From the NCBI GenBank assembly GCA_041397625.1, contig JAWKWH010000005.1, positions 62,001 to 126,000 on the forward strand: DNA of 64,000 bases, in the 5' to 3' direction. Under the pieces are notes generated by a model. It worked only from the letters and a program-made list of their open reading frames with translations. It made no database searches and was not told the origin of the DNA. Origin of the DNA: JAWKWH01 sp041397625. Lineage in GTDB: Bacteria; Pseudomonadota; Alphaproteobacteria; Rhizobiales; Rhizobiaceae. A program made the position numbers and the translations under genes. Shown piece by piece: positions 36,933 to 47,239 of the stretch (positions are counted from its first letter, which is position 1; each line of letters opens with the position of its first letter).

Positions 36933-38099
36933 TCAGTTTAACGCAACGCCGCCCTGCCAGATCTGTCCGACCCTGAACCGGTCGTCGAGATGGACGAAGT
37001 CCGCCCGCGCTCCGGGCCGCAAATGGCCGTGATGGTCCGCGCCGATGCACTCGGCCGGATAGGCCGTCGCCATCTTCAGAGCTTCTTCGATACCGACACC
37101 GACCTTGTCGACCATGAACGCAACGGCGCCTACCATGTCGAGATCGGCACCGGCAAGCGTACCGTCGGCGAGCGTCAGCCGGCCGTCCTTGCGATATATG
37201 GTGCGTCCGCCGAGCTTGAACGAGGTAAGCTCCGAACCGGTCACCGCCATTGCATCGCTGACCAGGAATATTTTTCCCGGGCCGGTCTTGGCGGCAAGTG
37301 CGATCCGTATCGCGGCGACATCGACGTGATATCCGTCGGCGATCAGACCGGCATAAAGTTCGCCGGTCGTAAGCGCCGCGCCCACCATGCCCGGCTCGCG
37401 ATGTGTGAGCGGGCTCATGGCATTGAAGAGATGGGTGACGCAGCGCGCTCCGGCTCGCGCCGCTTCCCGCGCCGCGCCAAGCCCGGCATCCGTATGGCCG
37501 AGGCTGATCACCACACCGGCCCTTGTCAGTACGGCAATCTGCGCCGGGGTTACGGATTCCGGCGCCACCGTCACCTTCAGATGCGGCAACAGTCCGGCCG
37601 CCGCCAACAGAAGCTCCAGGTCGTCATCCGTCATGGCACGTATCAGCGCCGGGTCGTGTGCGCCTTTGCGCGCCACCGAAAGATGCGGTCCCTCCAGATG
37701 CAGGCCGAGAAAGCCGGCAACGCGCTCATCGTTGGCGACGACGGCTGCTTCGACCGCCGCACGCACCTTTTCGGGCGTGTCGGTGATCAGCGTCGGCAGG
37801 ATCGCCGTGGTTCCGAGTGCGGCGTGCGCCCGGCAAATCGCTTTGATGGTCTCGACCGAGGGATCGTCGTTGAGCATGCGGCCGCCGCCGCCATTGACCT
37901 GCAGATCGACAAAGCCCGGAACCAGCATGCCCGTATCGAGCCGGACGACCTCGCCGCCGGCCAGATCGGCGCGGCGCTCGATTTCTGCCGGTCCGACGAT
38001 CTCCGCGACCATCCCGTCCTCGACCACTACGGCGGCGTCCTTGCAAAACGCCTCCCCGTCGAAGATCCTGCCCGCCTTGACTATGGTCCGGCCGTTCAT
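36933..38099 (-). CDS. nagA: N-acetylglucosamine-6-phosphate deacetylase
   Basis: This is a 388-residue amidohydrolase. Visible features are VPGFVDLQVNGGGGRMLNDD, GLHLEGPHLSVARKGAHDP (metal site), ISLGHTDAGLGAA, CVTHLFNAMSPLTHREPGMV and the catalytic Asp in IFLVSDAMAVTGS. It removes acetate from GlcNAc-6-P. The ATGA overlap with the upstream deaminase gene shows coupling. It is last of the nagK-gntR-nagB-nagA operon. Confidence 0.93.
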   Translation of the reverse strand: MNGRTIVKAGRIFDGEAFCKDAAVVVEDGMVAEIVGPAEIERRADLAGGEVVRLDTGMLVPGFVDLQVNGGGGRMLNDDPSVETIKAICRAHAALGTTAILPTLITDTPEKVRAAVEAAVVANDERVAGFLGLHLEGPHLSVARKGAHDPALIRAMTDDDLELLLAAAGLLPHLKVTVAPESVTPAQIAVLTRAGVVISLGHTDAGLGAAREAARAGARCVTHLFNAMSPLTHREPGMVGAALTTGELYAGLIADGYHVDVAAIRIALAAKTGPGKIFLVSDAMAVTGSELTSFKLGGRTIYRKDGRLTLADGTLAGADLDMVGAVAFMVDKVGVGIEEALKMATAYPAECIGADHHGHLRPGARADFVHLDDRFRVGQIWQGGVALN

Positions 38100-39139
38100 A
38101 CCGTCTTGGTCACCTTGGCCAGATGCGGCGGCTGATCCGGGTTCATTCCCCGCCGGCGCGCCAGTTCCTCGATGAAGGCGTAAAAGCTGACAATGGTCGA
38201 CAGCGGATCGGTCAACGGGTGGCCGGTCGCCACCGTCGCAAGTTCATGGGTGCCTGAGAGCTTCTCGGCTGTCGTGTGGACGTCGGCGCCGCTGCTGACA
38301 AGCCGTTCGATCGCGCCGGCGGTCGCCTCGCGCGTTGCGTCGCGGCCGGCAAGCACCAGCACCGGAAAACCCTGGCCGACGATCGACACGGGCCCATGCA
38401 TGACCTCGGCCGCGCTGTAGGATTCAGCGTGAATCTGGCAGGTCTCCTTGAACTTCAGCGCCACCTCGTTGGCGATCGAGTAGGTCGGGCCGCGGCCAAG
38501 CACGTAAAGCGAGTCCTCGTCTGCCATGCGCTCCAGCAGCCCATCCCAGCGGATCGACGTTGCCTCGGCGCACTGGCCCGGCAGCGCATGCATCGCATCG
38601 AGCAGCTCGCCGTCCTCGAGCCAGTGCGCCAAAAGCAGCAGGCCCGCCGCCAGAGAATTGACGAAGGTCTTGGTCGCAGCGACGCTTTTTTCCGGTCCCG
38701 CAGCAATGTCGAACGTGTAGTCGCAGACATTCGCCAGCGCCGAGCCGGTGTCGTTGGTGATCGCGATCGTCAGCGCGCCACCCAGCCGGCCCTGGCGTGC
38801 CGATTCGACGATATCGGGACTGCCGCCCGATTGCGAGATCGCGAGGCCGAGCGAATTGGCGAGCCGCAACTTGGCGCCATAGATCGACGCGACCGATGGT
38901 CCGAGCGATGCGACGGCAAGACCGGCATGAATCTCGATTGCATATTTCAGGTAGCTCGCGCAGTGGTCCGACGAACCGCGGGCAATGGTGGTGACGAAAC
39001 TCGGTTCGAGCTGGCGCAGGCGCTCGGCAGCGCGCTCGATCTCGACCGAGCTTTCCTCGATCAACCGCTCCAGCGCCGCGGGGATTTGCCGGATTTCCCG
39101 CCACATCTGCGTCGGAGCGTCACGTGTTGGATCGTTCAT
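38096..39139 (-). CDS. nagB-II: Glucosamine-6-phosphate deaminase, SIS-domain type (NagB-II)
   Basis: This is a 347-residue protein with two SIS domains. It has TTIARGSSDHCASYLKYAIE and GLAISQSGGSPDIVES in the first and YVLGRGPTYSIANEVALKFKE in the second, as in the isomerase half of GlmS. It lacks the glutaminase domain. In alphaproteobacteria such proteins act as glucosamine-6-P deaminase (NagB-II/AgaS-like), giving fructose-6-P and ammonia. Its position between nagA and the regulator supports this. Confidence 0.85.
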   Translation of the reverse strand: MNDPTRDAPTQMWREIRQIPAALERLIEESSVEIERAAERLRQLEPSFVTTIARGSSDHCASYLKYAIEIHAGLAVASLGPSVASIYGAKLRLANSLGLAISQSGGSPDIVESARQGRLGGALTIAITNDTGSALANVCDYTFDIAAGPEKSVAATKTFVNSLAAGLLLLAHWLEDGELLDAMHALPGQCAEATSIRWDGLLERMADEDSLYVLGRGPTYSIANEVALKFKETCQIHAESYSAAEVMHGPVSIVGQGFPVLVLAGRDATREATAGAIERLVSSGADVHTTAEKLSGTHELATVATGHPLTDPLSTIVSFYAFIEELARRRGMNPDQPPHLAKVTKTV

Positions 39140-39906
39140 TTGGTAGCTCCGGGAATATCGAGCTCGGCGACGAACTCGTAGGCATCGCCGCGATAGCGCG
39201 ACAGGGTGAACTCCACTACCTGACCCGATGCCAGATAGGAGATGCGCTCAATGCTCAGGCCGGCGGCGTTTTCGCTGACTTGCAACAGTTCGGCATCCGC
39301 CGTGTTCAGGGTAACGGCGGTGATGCGCTGGATCGCACGGACCGGTTTGAAGCCACGCGCATCGAGATATTCGTAAAGCGATCCCCCAACCTGCTCCGGT
39401 TCGGGTACATAGTCCGGCGACAGAGAGGCGCGCTCGATCGCCAGCGGCGTGTCATCGGCAAAGCGCAGCCGCGAAATCCGCGCCACCTTGTCGTGAGGTT
39501 TGAGTCCGAGCGTTATCGTCTCGTCCAGCGACGGCGCCACAAGACCCCGCTCCAGCCATTGCGAACGTACTTTTTTTCCTCGCAGCGCCATGTCTTCGCT
39601 GAAGGAGGTGAGCCTTGTCAGCGACTGCTCGACCCGGTCGACCGCCGGCGATACCGAGGTGCCGGAACCCTGGCGCTGGACGAGGAGCCCGTTGCGCGCC
39701 AGATCCTGAACGGCCTTGCGTACGGTTATGCGTGACATGCCGCTGATTTCGGCCAGATCGCGTTCCGAGGGTAACGCCTCTCCGGGTTTGACGCTGCCGT
39801 TGCGGATCGCCTCCTCGATGTGTTCGCGCAACTGCACGTAGATCGGTCCCTTGCCCTTACGCACCCAGCTTGCCGCGCGCAGAGTGTCTGCAAGGGTGCC
39901 GCTCAC
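39136..39906 (-). CDS. nagQ: GntR-family (HutC/UTRA) regulator of amino-sugar genes
   Basis: This is a 256-residue protein. The winged helix comprises IYVQLREHIEEAIRNGSVKP, PSERDLAEISGMSRITVRKA and LVQRQGSGTSV. The UTRA effector domain contains IERASLSPDYVPEPE. The start is GTG (39904-39906), overlapping the kinase stop (GTGA) with GGGAGA upstream. The family includes NagR, NagQ and DasR, which sense GlcN-6-P or GlcNAc-6-P. The TGGTAT repeats in the nagK/murQ divergent region are its probable operators. The gene symbol is by analogy. Confidence 0.82.
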   Translation of the reverse strand: MSGTLADTLRAASWVRKGKGPIYVQLREHIEEAIRNGSVKPGEALPSERDLAEISGMSRITVRKAVQDLARNGLLVQRQGSGTSVSPAVDRVEQSLTRLTSFSEDMALRGKKVRSQWLERGLVAPSLDETITLGLKPHDKVARISRLRFADDTPLAIERASLSPDYVPEPEQVGGSLYEYLDARGFKPVRAIQRITAVTLNTADAELLQVSENAAGLSIERISYLASGQVVEFTLSRYRGDAYEFVAELDIPGATK

Positions 39907-40793
39907 CGCGCATCTCCCGCCGGCGCAAATCGCTTCAAGGCCAGTGTCACTGCGCCGTCGACTGCTTCGCCCAGCGGTTCGACGAGGTTCTGCCGGTACG
40001 CTTCGCCGACCCAATCACGGTATTTCCGGCCGAGCCCGCCGAGAAAACAGAGCGGCAGATCGCGACCTGCCAGGATCGCATCCAGCATTTCCTCCACATC
40101 GCTCACGGCCTGCATGAGAATGCTGCGCGCCGCCGTGTCGTTCTGGCTGGAATATTCAAACACCATCGGCGCAAAAGTTCCGAACGCCGCCGGCCTGGCC
40201 GCATGAACGAATTCGACAATGGCCTGGGGGTCGTTGTCGAAATGTTTGAGCACGGCTTCCATAAGGGGCGTTTGCGCATGGACGCCGTCATGCACCAGCA
40301 ATGCTTCCTGCAGGAGGCTGCGGCCGAGCCGCGCGCCGCTACCCAGATCGCCGACGATGAAGCCCCAGCCGCCGATCGAGCGAATGTGCCCCGCCGAGCG
40401 CGATATGAAAACCGAGCCGGTACCGATGATCGCCACTGCGCCGTCGGAGTCGCCAAGCGCGCCCTGCAGAGCGATCGCCGCGTCCGTTCCGATCGCGCAA
40501 CTGCGAAACGGCAGCACAGCCGCGATGCGCTCGCCAAAGTCGCCCACATTGGCTCCGGCGACGCCCAGAAAGGCATCTGAAGCGACCAGCGCGCACTCGT
40601 CCAGCCCGGCATCGTCGAGTGCCCGTCTGCATGCTTCGACGATGTTGTCACGCGCGCCTTCGAGGTTTGTCATGATGTTCGACGGGCCGGCCTTGCCCTG
40701 GCCCAGCCTGTTGCCGTCGGCGTCGCACACAACGGCACGGCAACCCGTTCCGCCGCCGTCAATGCCGAAAATTGGATGCGCAAGCTGGATCAT
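39903..40793 (-). CDS. nagK: N-acetylglucosamine kinase, BadF/BadG family
   Basis: This 296-residue ASKHA-fold kinase has the phosphate-1 loop FGIDGGGTGCRAVVCDADGN (about 9-28), TDAAIALQGAL, the phosphate-2 loop VAIIGTGSVFISR and GGWGFIVGDLGSGARLGRS. These match BadF/BadG-type glucosamine/GlcNAc kinases. The start ATG at 40791-40793 sits within AAGGAATG, which is tight spacing for a ribosome site. A TTG 9 codons upstream is possible but lies inside the operator. Confidence 0.83.
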   Translation of the reverse strand: MIQLAHPIFGIDGGGTGCRAVVCDADGNRLGQGKAGPSNIMTNLEGARDNIVEACRRALDDAGLDECALVASDAFLGVAGANVGDFGERIAAVLPFRSCAIGTDAAIALQGALGDSDGAVAIIGTGSVFISRSAGHIRSIGGWGFIVGDLGSGARLGRSLLQEALLVHDGVHAQTPLMEAVLKHFDNDPQAIVEFVHAARPAAFGTFAPMVFEYSSQNDTAARSILMQAVSDVEEMLDAILAGRDLPLCFLGGLGRKYRDWVGEAYRQNLVEPLGEAVDGAVTLALKRFAPAGDAR

Positions 40794-40799
40794 TCCTTC

Positions 40800-40819
40800 A
40801 TAATACCATTTTGATACCA
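40800..40819 (-). promoter_or_regulatory. TGGTAT direct-repeat operator at nagK
   Basis: On the minus strand, TGGTATCAAAATGGTATTAT contains two TGGTAT half-sites ten bases apart, immediately before the kinase start. A near-identical site precedes murQ on the other strand. TGGT-containing half-sites are typical of NagR/DasR-type GntR regulators. Confidence 0.6.
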
Positions 40820-40934
40820 ATAACCAAGCGGTTTTTTCGAAAACTTCGCAATTCCACTAAATAACGGATATTACAGTATTTTATTTTCCAGACATGGTAA
40901 ATAACTGCTTAACGGGTAATTACCTCTGGACAAA

Positions 40935-40954
40935 TGGTATTAAAATGGTATTCT
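40935..40954 (+). promoter_or_regulatory. TGGTAT direct-repeat operator at murQ
   Basis: TGGTATTAAAATGGTATTCT matches the nagK site in 17 of 20 positions and lies 20 nt before the murQ ATG. The pair implies joint control of both divergent operons by the cluster's GntR protein. Confidence 0.6.
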
Positions 40955-40974
40955 ATGCGTCGTGGAGGATCACA

Positions 40975-41862
40975 ATGCCGGTATCGACAACCGAATCCGT
41001 CAACAGCAGGTCTGTGGGTCTCGATACCCTTGCGCCGCGCAATATTCTGTCGATCCTGCTCGACGGTCATATCGCCGCTATCGGTACGGTTGAGAAGGCG
41101 CTCGCCGAGGTCGAGGCGGCAGCCGAAGCAATGGCGCGGACAGTTGAGGCCGACGGAACCATCGCCTACGCCGCCGCCGGCAGCTCCGCCCTGATGGCGA
41201 TGGCCGACAGCCTGGAACTGCCCGGTACGTTCGGCATTCCCAGCGATCGCGTGCGCATCATGATCGCGGGCGGCGTATCCAGCCTGTCGGACCTGGTCGG
41301 CGGCACTGAAGACGATGCAGCGCAGGCCGCGCGCGATGTCGCCGGCATCGGCCCCGGCGACTGCATTATCTGCGTATCGGCAAGCGGCCGCACGCCCTAC
41401 ACCCTGGCCGCCCTGCGGGCGGCATCGAAGGCCGGCGCCATGACCCTCGCCATCGCCAACAATCCCGGCGCACCCCTTCTCGACGAAGCGGAAATCGCCA
41501 TTCTGTTGTCGACGCCGCCGGAAATCGTCGCCGGTTCGACCAGGCTTGGCGCTGCAACGGCACAAAAGGCGGCGCTGAACATGATGTCGACGCTGATGGC
41601 GGTGCGGCTGGGCCATATCCATGATGGCCACATGATCAACCTGCGCGCCGATAACGACAAACTGCGCCGACGGGCGCGAAGGATCGTAAGCGAGCTGGGC
41701 GGCTGCGACGAGGATACTTCCGGCCGGATGCTTGAACAGTCCGGCGGTTCGGTCAAGCATGCAATCCTGCTCGCCATCGGCGTGCCCGACATGGACAGGG
41801 CGGGCGAACTGCTTGCGCACAACCAGGGAAATTTGCGCCGGGCGCTTGCATCGCTTGCATAA
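40975..41862 (+). CDS. murQ: N-acetylmuramic acid 6-phosphate etherase
   Basis: This 295-residue SIS-domain protein has LDTLAPRNILSILLDGHIAA, GTIAYAAAGSSALMAMADS, IMIAGGVSSLSDLVGGTEDD, CIICVSASGRTPYTLAALRA and MTLAIANNPGAPL. MurQ cleaves the D-lactyl ether of MurNAc-6-P to give GlcNAc-6-P, which NagA and NagB then use. The start ATG follows GGAGGATCACA. It heads the operon with the sugar importer, so MurNAc or a muropeptide-derived sugar is among the likely imported substrates. Confidence 0.88.
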   Translation: MPVSTTESVNSRSVGLDTLAPRNILSILLDGHIAAIGTVEKALAEVEAAAEAMARTVEADGTIAYAAAGSSALMAMADSLELPGTFGIPSDRVRIMIAGGVSSLSDLVGGTEDDAAQAARDVAGIGPGDCIICVSASGRTPYTLAALRAASKAGAMTLAIANNPGAPLLDEAEIAILLSTPPEIVAGSTRLGAATAQKAALNMMSTLMAVRLGHIHDGHMINLRADNDKLRRRARRIVSELGGCDEDTSGRMLEQSGGSVKHAILLAIGVPDMDRAGELLAHNQGNLRRALASLA

Positions 41863-41911
41863 CGGCATTTGACTTCAATCACGCCCGAGGGGCGTAAACA
41901 GGGAGAAGACC

Positions 41912-43168
41912 ATGAAGAATTCCGCAATCATGCTGACACTGCTCGGCTCGACCATTCTCGCGGCCGGCAGCGCATCCGCCCAGGATGTTACGCTTACCAT
42001 CGAGAGCTGGCGCAACGACGATCTAGCCATCTGGCAGGAGAAGATCATTCCGGCCTTCGAGGCCAACCATCCCGGCATCAAGGTGCAGTTCACCCCATCC
42101 GCGCCGGCCGAATACAATGCGGCGCTGAACTCCAAGCTCGAGGCCGGTTCGGCCGGTGATCTCATCTCCTGCCGGCCTTTCGACGCCTCGCTTGCGCTCT
42201 ACAAAGCCGGCCATCTGTCCGATCTTTCCGGTCTGGGCGCGATGGCCAACTTTTCCGACGTTGCGAAATCGGCCTGGCAGACCGACGACGGTTCGGCCAC
42301 CTTCTGCGTACCGGTGGCATCCGTGATCCACGGTTTCATCTACAATAAGGATGCCTTTGCCGAACTCGGCCTCGAAGTGCCGGCCACGGTCGACGAGTTC
42401 TTCGCTGCGCTCGACAAGATCAAGGAAGACGGTACCTATGTTCCCATGGCGATGGGCACCAACGACCAGTGGGAAGCCGCGACCATGGGCTACCAGAATA
42501 TCGGACCCAACTACTGGAAAGGTGAGGAAGGCCGCCTGGCGCTGATCAAGGGCGAGCAGAAACTCACCGACGATGACTGGGTCGAGCCCTATCGTGTTCT
42601 TGCCCGGTGGAAGGATTATCTGGGCGACGGCTTCGAGGCCCAGACCTATCCCGACAGCCAGAACATGTTCACGCTCGGTCGCGCGGCAATCTACCCCGCC
42701 GGATCGTGGGAGATCAGCGGATTCAACACCCAGGCCGATTTCGAGATGGGCGCATTCCCGCCGCCGGTCGCCAACGCCGGCGACGATTGCTACATTTCCG
42801 ATCATACCGATATCGCCATCGGCATGAATGCCAAGACCGCCAATCCCGATGCAGCCAGGACGTTCCTGGAATGGGTCGGCTCGACGGAATTTGCCTCGCT
42901 CTACGCCAACGCGCTGCCGGGCTTCTTCTCGTTGAACTCCACGGCGGTGGAGATGGCCGATCCGCTGGCCCAGGAATTCGTCGGCTGGCGCGGCAAGTGC
43001 AAGTCGACCATCCGCTCGACTTACCAGATCCTGTCGCGCGGCACGCCGAACCTGGAAAACGAGACCTGGAACGCCTCGGCCAACGTGATCAAGGGTACCG
43101 AGACGCCGGAAGACGCCGGCAAGCGCCTGCAGGACGGGCTTGCCTCCTGGTACGACCCGCAGAAGTAG
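41912..43168 (+). CDS. Sugar-binding periplasmic protein (ABC importer, CUT1 type)
   Basis: This 418-residue solute-binding protein has a signal peptide (core LTLLGSTILAAGSASA, cleavage near residue 23). The mature part begins QDVTLTIESWRNDDLAIWQE and contains EYNAALNSKLEAGSAGDLIS and GFIYNKDAFAELGLEVPATV. The family is extracellular solute-binding protein family 1. Context (murQ, nag genes) suggests an amino sugar or disaccharide, but the ligand is not readable from sequence. Confidence 0.88.
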   Translation: MKNSAIMLTLLGSTILAAGSASAQDVTLTIESWRNDDLAIWQEKIIPAFEANHPGIKVQFTPSAPAEYNAALNSKLEAGSAGDLISCRPFDASLALYKAGHLSDLSGLGAMANFSDVAKSAWQTDDGSATFCVPVASVIHGFIYNKDAFAELGLEVPATVDEFFAALDKIKEDGTYVPMAMGTNDQWEAATMGYQNIGPNYWKGEEGRLALIKGEQKLTDDDWVEPYRVLARWKDYLGDGFEAQTYPDSQNMFTLGRAAIYPAGSWEISGFNTQADFEMGAFPPPVANAGDDCYISDHTDIAIGMNAKTANPDAARTFLEWVGSTEFASLYANALPGFFSLNSTAVEMADPLAQEFVGWRGKCKSTIRSTYQILSRGTPNLENETWNASANVIKGTETPEDAGKRLQDGLASWYDPQK

Positions 43169-43181
43169 TCAGAAGCCATCA

Positions 43182-43210
43182 TTGCGGGCCGGATGAGCTC
43201 CGGCCCGCAA
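43182..43210 (+). other. Strong hairpin between binding-protein and permease genes
   Basis: An 11-bp perfect stem (TTGCGGGCCGG / CCGGCCCGCAA) with a 7-nt loop lies 13 nt after the binding-protein stop and 35 nt before the permease start. It has no U-tract. It probably protects the upstream message and lowers permease expression. Confidence 0.6.
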
Positions 43211-43245
43211 CAGACGCCCAAGCGCGTTGGGAGGGAGAGAAGGTT

Positions 43246-44172
43246 ATGGATCAAGTCGGCTACAAGCGACCGCCAAGATGGCACATCGGGGTGTTTCTGG
43301 CACCCGCGGTGGTCATCTACACCGCAATCATGATCCTGCCGTTGTTCGGCACGCTGCAACTTGCCCTCTTCAAGACGATCGAAAACCAGCAGGTCTTCGC
43401 CGGGCTTGAGAATTTCCGAACGCTGTTCGGCGACCCGCGCTGGGCCGAAAGCTTCTGGAACGCGCTCAGGAACAACACCTGGTTCTTCATCGTGCACATG
43501 CTGGTGCAGAACCCGATCGGCATCGTGCTGGCGGCATTGCTTTCGAGCCCCCGCCTGCGCATGGCCGTCTTTTATCGCACCGCGATCTTCATCCCGACAA
43601 TCCTGTCCTTCGTCATCGTCGGCTTTGCCTGGAAACTGATCCTGAGCCCGCTCTGGGGTATTGCGCCCGGCCTGCTCGACGCCGTCGGCCTCAAGAGCCT
43701 CTATGCGCCCTGGCTCGGCAAGGAAGAATATGCGTTGACGACGCTCAGTCTGATTTCCGTTTGGCAGTTCGTCGGCATTCCGATGATGCTGATATACGCG
43801 GCGCTGCTGTCCATACCCGACGAGATACTGGAGGCAGCCGAATGCGACGGCGTTACCGGCATGGCGCAGTTCTGGAAAATCAAGCTACCGTTGATCCTGC
43901 CCTCGATCGGTATCATCTCGGTGTTGACGTTCGTCGGCAATTTCAACGCCTTCGACCTGATCTACGCTTCGCAAGGCGCGTTGGCGGGACCCGACTTCGC
44001 CACCGACGTGCTTGGTACATTCCTTTACCGCACCTTCTTCGGCTTCCAGCTCCAACTGGGCGATCCCAACATGGGCTCGGCGATTGCCACGGCCATGTTC
44101 CTGATCATCCTGGCAGGCGTGTGCGTCTATCTGTTCGGCATTCAGACGCGGCTTCGCCGCTACCAGTTCTAG
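43246..44172 (+). CDS. Sugar ABC importer permease 1
   Basis: This 308-residue permease is related to MalF/UgpA. It has six predicted membrane segments beginning with IGVFLAPAVVIYTAIMILPL and the EAA loop EILEAAECDGVTGMAQFWKI. The start ATG at 43246 follows GGGAGGGAGAGAAGG. A longer open frame runs through the upstream gene in another frame and is not coding. The next permease starts 10 nt after the stop. Confidence 0.9.
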   Translation: MDQVGYKRPPRWHIGVFLAPAVVIYTAIMILPLFGTLQLALFKTIENQQVFAGLENFRTLFGDPRWAESFWNALRNNTWFFIVHMLVQNPIGIVLAALLSSPRLRMAVFYRTAIFIPTILSFVIVGFAWKLILSPLWGIAPGLLDAVGLKSLYAPWLGKEEYALTTLSLISVWQFVGIPMMLIYAALLSIPDEILEAAECDGVTGMAQFWKIKLPLILPSIGIISVLTFVGNFNAFDLIYASQGALAGPDFATDVLGTFLYRTFFGFQLQLGDPNMGSAIATAMFLIILAGVCVYLFGIQTRLRRYQF

Positions 44173-44182
44173 GAGCGGAGCG

Positions 44183-45025
44183 ATGATGAATTCAGCACGC
44201 CACTCTGTCGGACGATCCATTGCCGCCCATGCGGTACTGGCGACCTACACGATTATCGCCCTGTTTCCGGTCTTCGTGATCATCATCAACTCGTTCAAGG
44301 CACGAAAGGCGATCTTCCGCTCGCCCCTTCAACTGCCCGACGCCGAGAGCTTCAGCCTGATCGGCTACCAGACCGTTCTGAAGCAGGGGGATTTCTTCCT
44401 CTATTTCCAGAACAGTCTGATCGTCACCGTCGTCTCGCTGGCGCTGGTGCTGCTGTTCGGTGCCATGGCAGCATTCGCCCTGTCGGAGTACCGCTTCCGC
44501 GGCAATTCGCTGATGGGCCTCTATCTCGCGCTCGGCATCATGATCCCGATCCGCCTCGGCACGGTCGCCATTCTGCAGCTGATGGTGGCAAGCGGTCTGG
44601 TCAATACGCTGACGGCGCTGATCCTCGTCTACACCGCGCAGGGCCTGCCGCTTGCCATCTTCATCCTGTCGGAGTTCATGCGCGGCATTTCGGATGACCT
44701 GAAGAACGCCGGCCGGATCGACGGGCTCAGCGAATACCGTATTTTCTTCCGCCTTGTCCTGCCACTGGTACGGCCGGCCATGGCGACGGTCGCCGTGTTC
44801 ACCATGATCCCGATATGGAACGATCTGTGGTTCCCGCTGATCCTGGCGCCAGCCGAGCATACCAAGACCATCACGCTCGGCGCCCAGGTCTTCATCGGCC
44901 AGTTCGTCACCAACTGGAACGCCGTACTCTCGGCGCTGTCGTTGGCGATCCTGCCCGTGCTTGTCCTCTATCTGATCTTCTCGCGTCAATTGATCCGCGG
45001 CATCACCGCCGGAGCGGTCAAGTGA
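44183..45025 (+). CDS. Sugar ABC importer permease 2
   Basis: This 280-residue permease is of MalG/UgpE type. It shows VIIINSFKARKAIFRSPLQL near the N-terminus and the EAA-loop region DDLKNAGRIDGLSEYRIFFR. Two consecutive ATGs (44183 and 44186) follow AGGAG; either could start. A 101-nt gap without recognisable features separates it from the ATPase gene. Confidence 0.9.
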   Translation: MMNSARHSVGRSIAAHAVLATYTIIALFPVFVIIINSFKARKAIFRSPLQLPDAESFSLIGYQTVLKQGDFFLYFQNSLIVTVVSLALVLLFGAMAAFALSEYRFRGNSLMGLYLALGIMIPIRLGTVAILQLMVASGLVNTLTALILVYTAQGLPLAIFILSEFMRGISDDLKNAGRIDGLSEYRIFFRLVLPLVRPAMATVAVFTMIPIWNDLWFPLILAPAEHTKTITLGAQVFIGQFVTNWNAVLSALSLAILPVLVLYLIFSRQLIRGITAGAVK

Positions 45026-45126
45026 GCGAACGGAAAGCACAAGCACACCGTTGCGAATAGATACTCATGCGGCGCGCCGCCGGCGCCCGCCCTGCCAACA
45101 CACTCTAACTCAGGGGGAATCGACCG

Positions 45127-46131
<1,005 letters not shown>

Positions 46132-46245
46132 CGGCACGCGGCCGCCGGCCAGGGCTGATATCGAAATAGTTACCCGCCTCCATTGGCACTTTGCGCTATT
46201 GTGACCCACATTAGCCGCAGCAAGACGGAGCGCGAGGAAACGACC

Positions 46246-46689
46246 ATGCGATACAGGAAGACGGACGAGGCGGTTGCCCGTCTGACGCCCGAACAATTCC
46301 GGGTCACGCAGAACAGCGGCACCGAACGCCCTTACACCGGCGAGTACGACAAGCATTTCGAGCCGGGTATCTATGTTGACGTCGTCTCGGGCGAGCCGCT
46401 GTTCGCTTCTTCTGCCAAGTTCAACTCGGGCTGCGGATGGCCGGCTTTTTCCAAGCCGATCAACCAGGCAAATATCAACGAACTGCGTGATACGTCGCAC
46501 GGCATGATCCGCATAGAGGTGCGATCGACCCATGGCGACAGCCATTTGGGTCACGTGTTCAATGACGGTCCGCGGGAACAGGGCGGCCTTCGCTATTGCA
46601 TCAATTCCGCCGCGCTGCGTTTCATTGCGAAGGATGAGATGGAAGCCGAAGGTTATGGCGCCTATATCGACCAGGTGGAGGACGGATAA
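46246..46689 (+). CDS. msrB: Methionine-R-sulfoxide reductase B
   Basis: This 147-residue protein has the MsrB signatures GTERPYTGEYDKHFEPGIYV, FASSAKFNSGCGWPAF, THGDSHLGHVFNDGP and the catalytic Cys in GLRYCINSAALRF. The two CxxC zinc pairs of many MsrBs are absent (GIYVDVVSGEPLF at the first site), so it is the metal-free form. The start ATG at 46246 has GAGGAAA upstream. The stop and the msrA start overlap as TAATG. Confidence 0.93.
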   Translation: MRYRKTDEAVARLTPEQFRVTQNSGTERPYTGEYDKHFEPGIYVDVVSGEPLFASSAKFNSGCGWPAFSKPINQANINELRDTSHGMIRIEVRSTHGDSHLGHVFNDGPREQGGLRYCINSAALRFIAKDEMEAEGYGAYIDQVEDG

Positions 46690-47198
46690 TGACCGAACAA
46701 CGTGCTGTTTTGGCAGGCGGCTGCTTCTGGGGCATGCAGGACCTGATCCGCAAACTGCCGGGGGTCTCCCGAACCAGGGTTGGTTACACCGGTGGCGATG
46801 TGCCCAACGCAACCTATCGAAACCACGGCACCCACGCCGAGGGTATCGAGATATGGTTCGACGGCGAAAAGACGAGCTACCGCGAACTGCTCGAGTTCTT
46901 CTTCCAGATTCATGATCCGACCACCAGGAACCGGCAGGGCAACGATCTCGGGATGAGCTACCGGTCGGCAATCTATTATGTCGACGAGGAGCAGAAGCGC
47001 ACGGCCGAGGACACGATCGCCGACGTGGATGCTTCAGGCTTGTGGCCGGGCAAGGTCGTCACCGAGCTGGAGCCCGTCGGGGAGTTCTGGGAGGCCGAAC
47101 CGGAGCACCAAGACTATCTTGAGCGCTACCCCAACGGGTATACCTGCCATTTCCCGAGGTCCGACTGGGTTCTGCCCAGACGGCAGGCTGCCGAATAG
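46689..47198 (+). CDS. msrA: Methionine-S-sulfoxide reductase A
   Basis: This 169-residue protein has the catalytic motif AGGCFWGMQDL (about 9-19), RVGYTGGDVPNATYRNHGTH AEG as two adjoining conserved blocks, and GNDLGMSYRSAIYY. It reduces free and protein-bound Met-S-oxide. Translational coupling with msrB gives repair of both epimers. SelO, a redox-linked AMPylator, follows 41 nt later. Confidence 0.94.
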   Translation: MTEQRAVLAGGCFWGMQDLIRKLPGVSRTRVGYTGGDVPNATYRNHGTHAEGIEIWFDGEKTSYRELLEFFFQIHDPTTRNRQGNDLGMSYRSAIYYVDEEQKRTAEDTIADVDASGLWPGKVVTELEPVGEFWEAEPEHQDYLERYPNGYTCHFPRSDWVLPRRQAAE

Positions 47199-47239
47199 GG
47201 GTATCTCCAACTCAGCATCGCGCCGACCGACAGGTTCAC

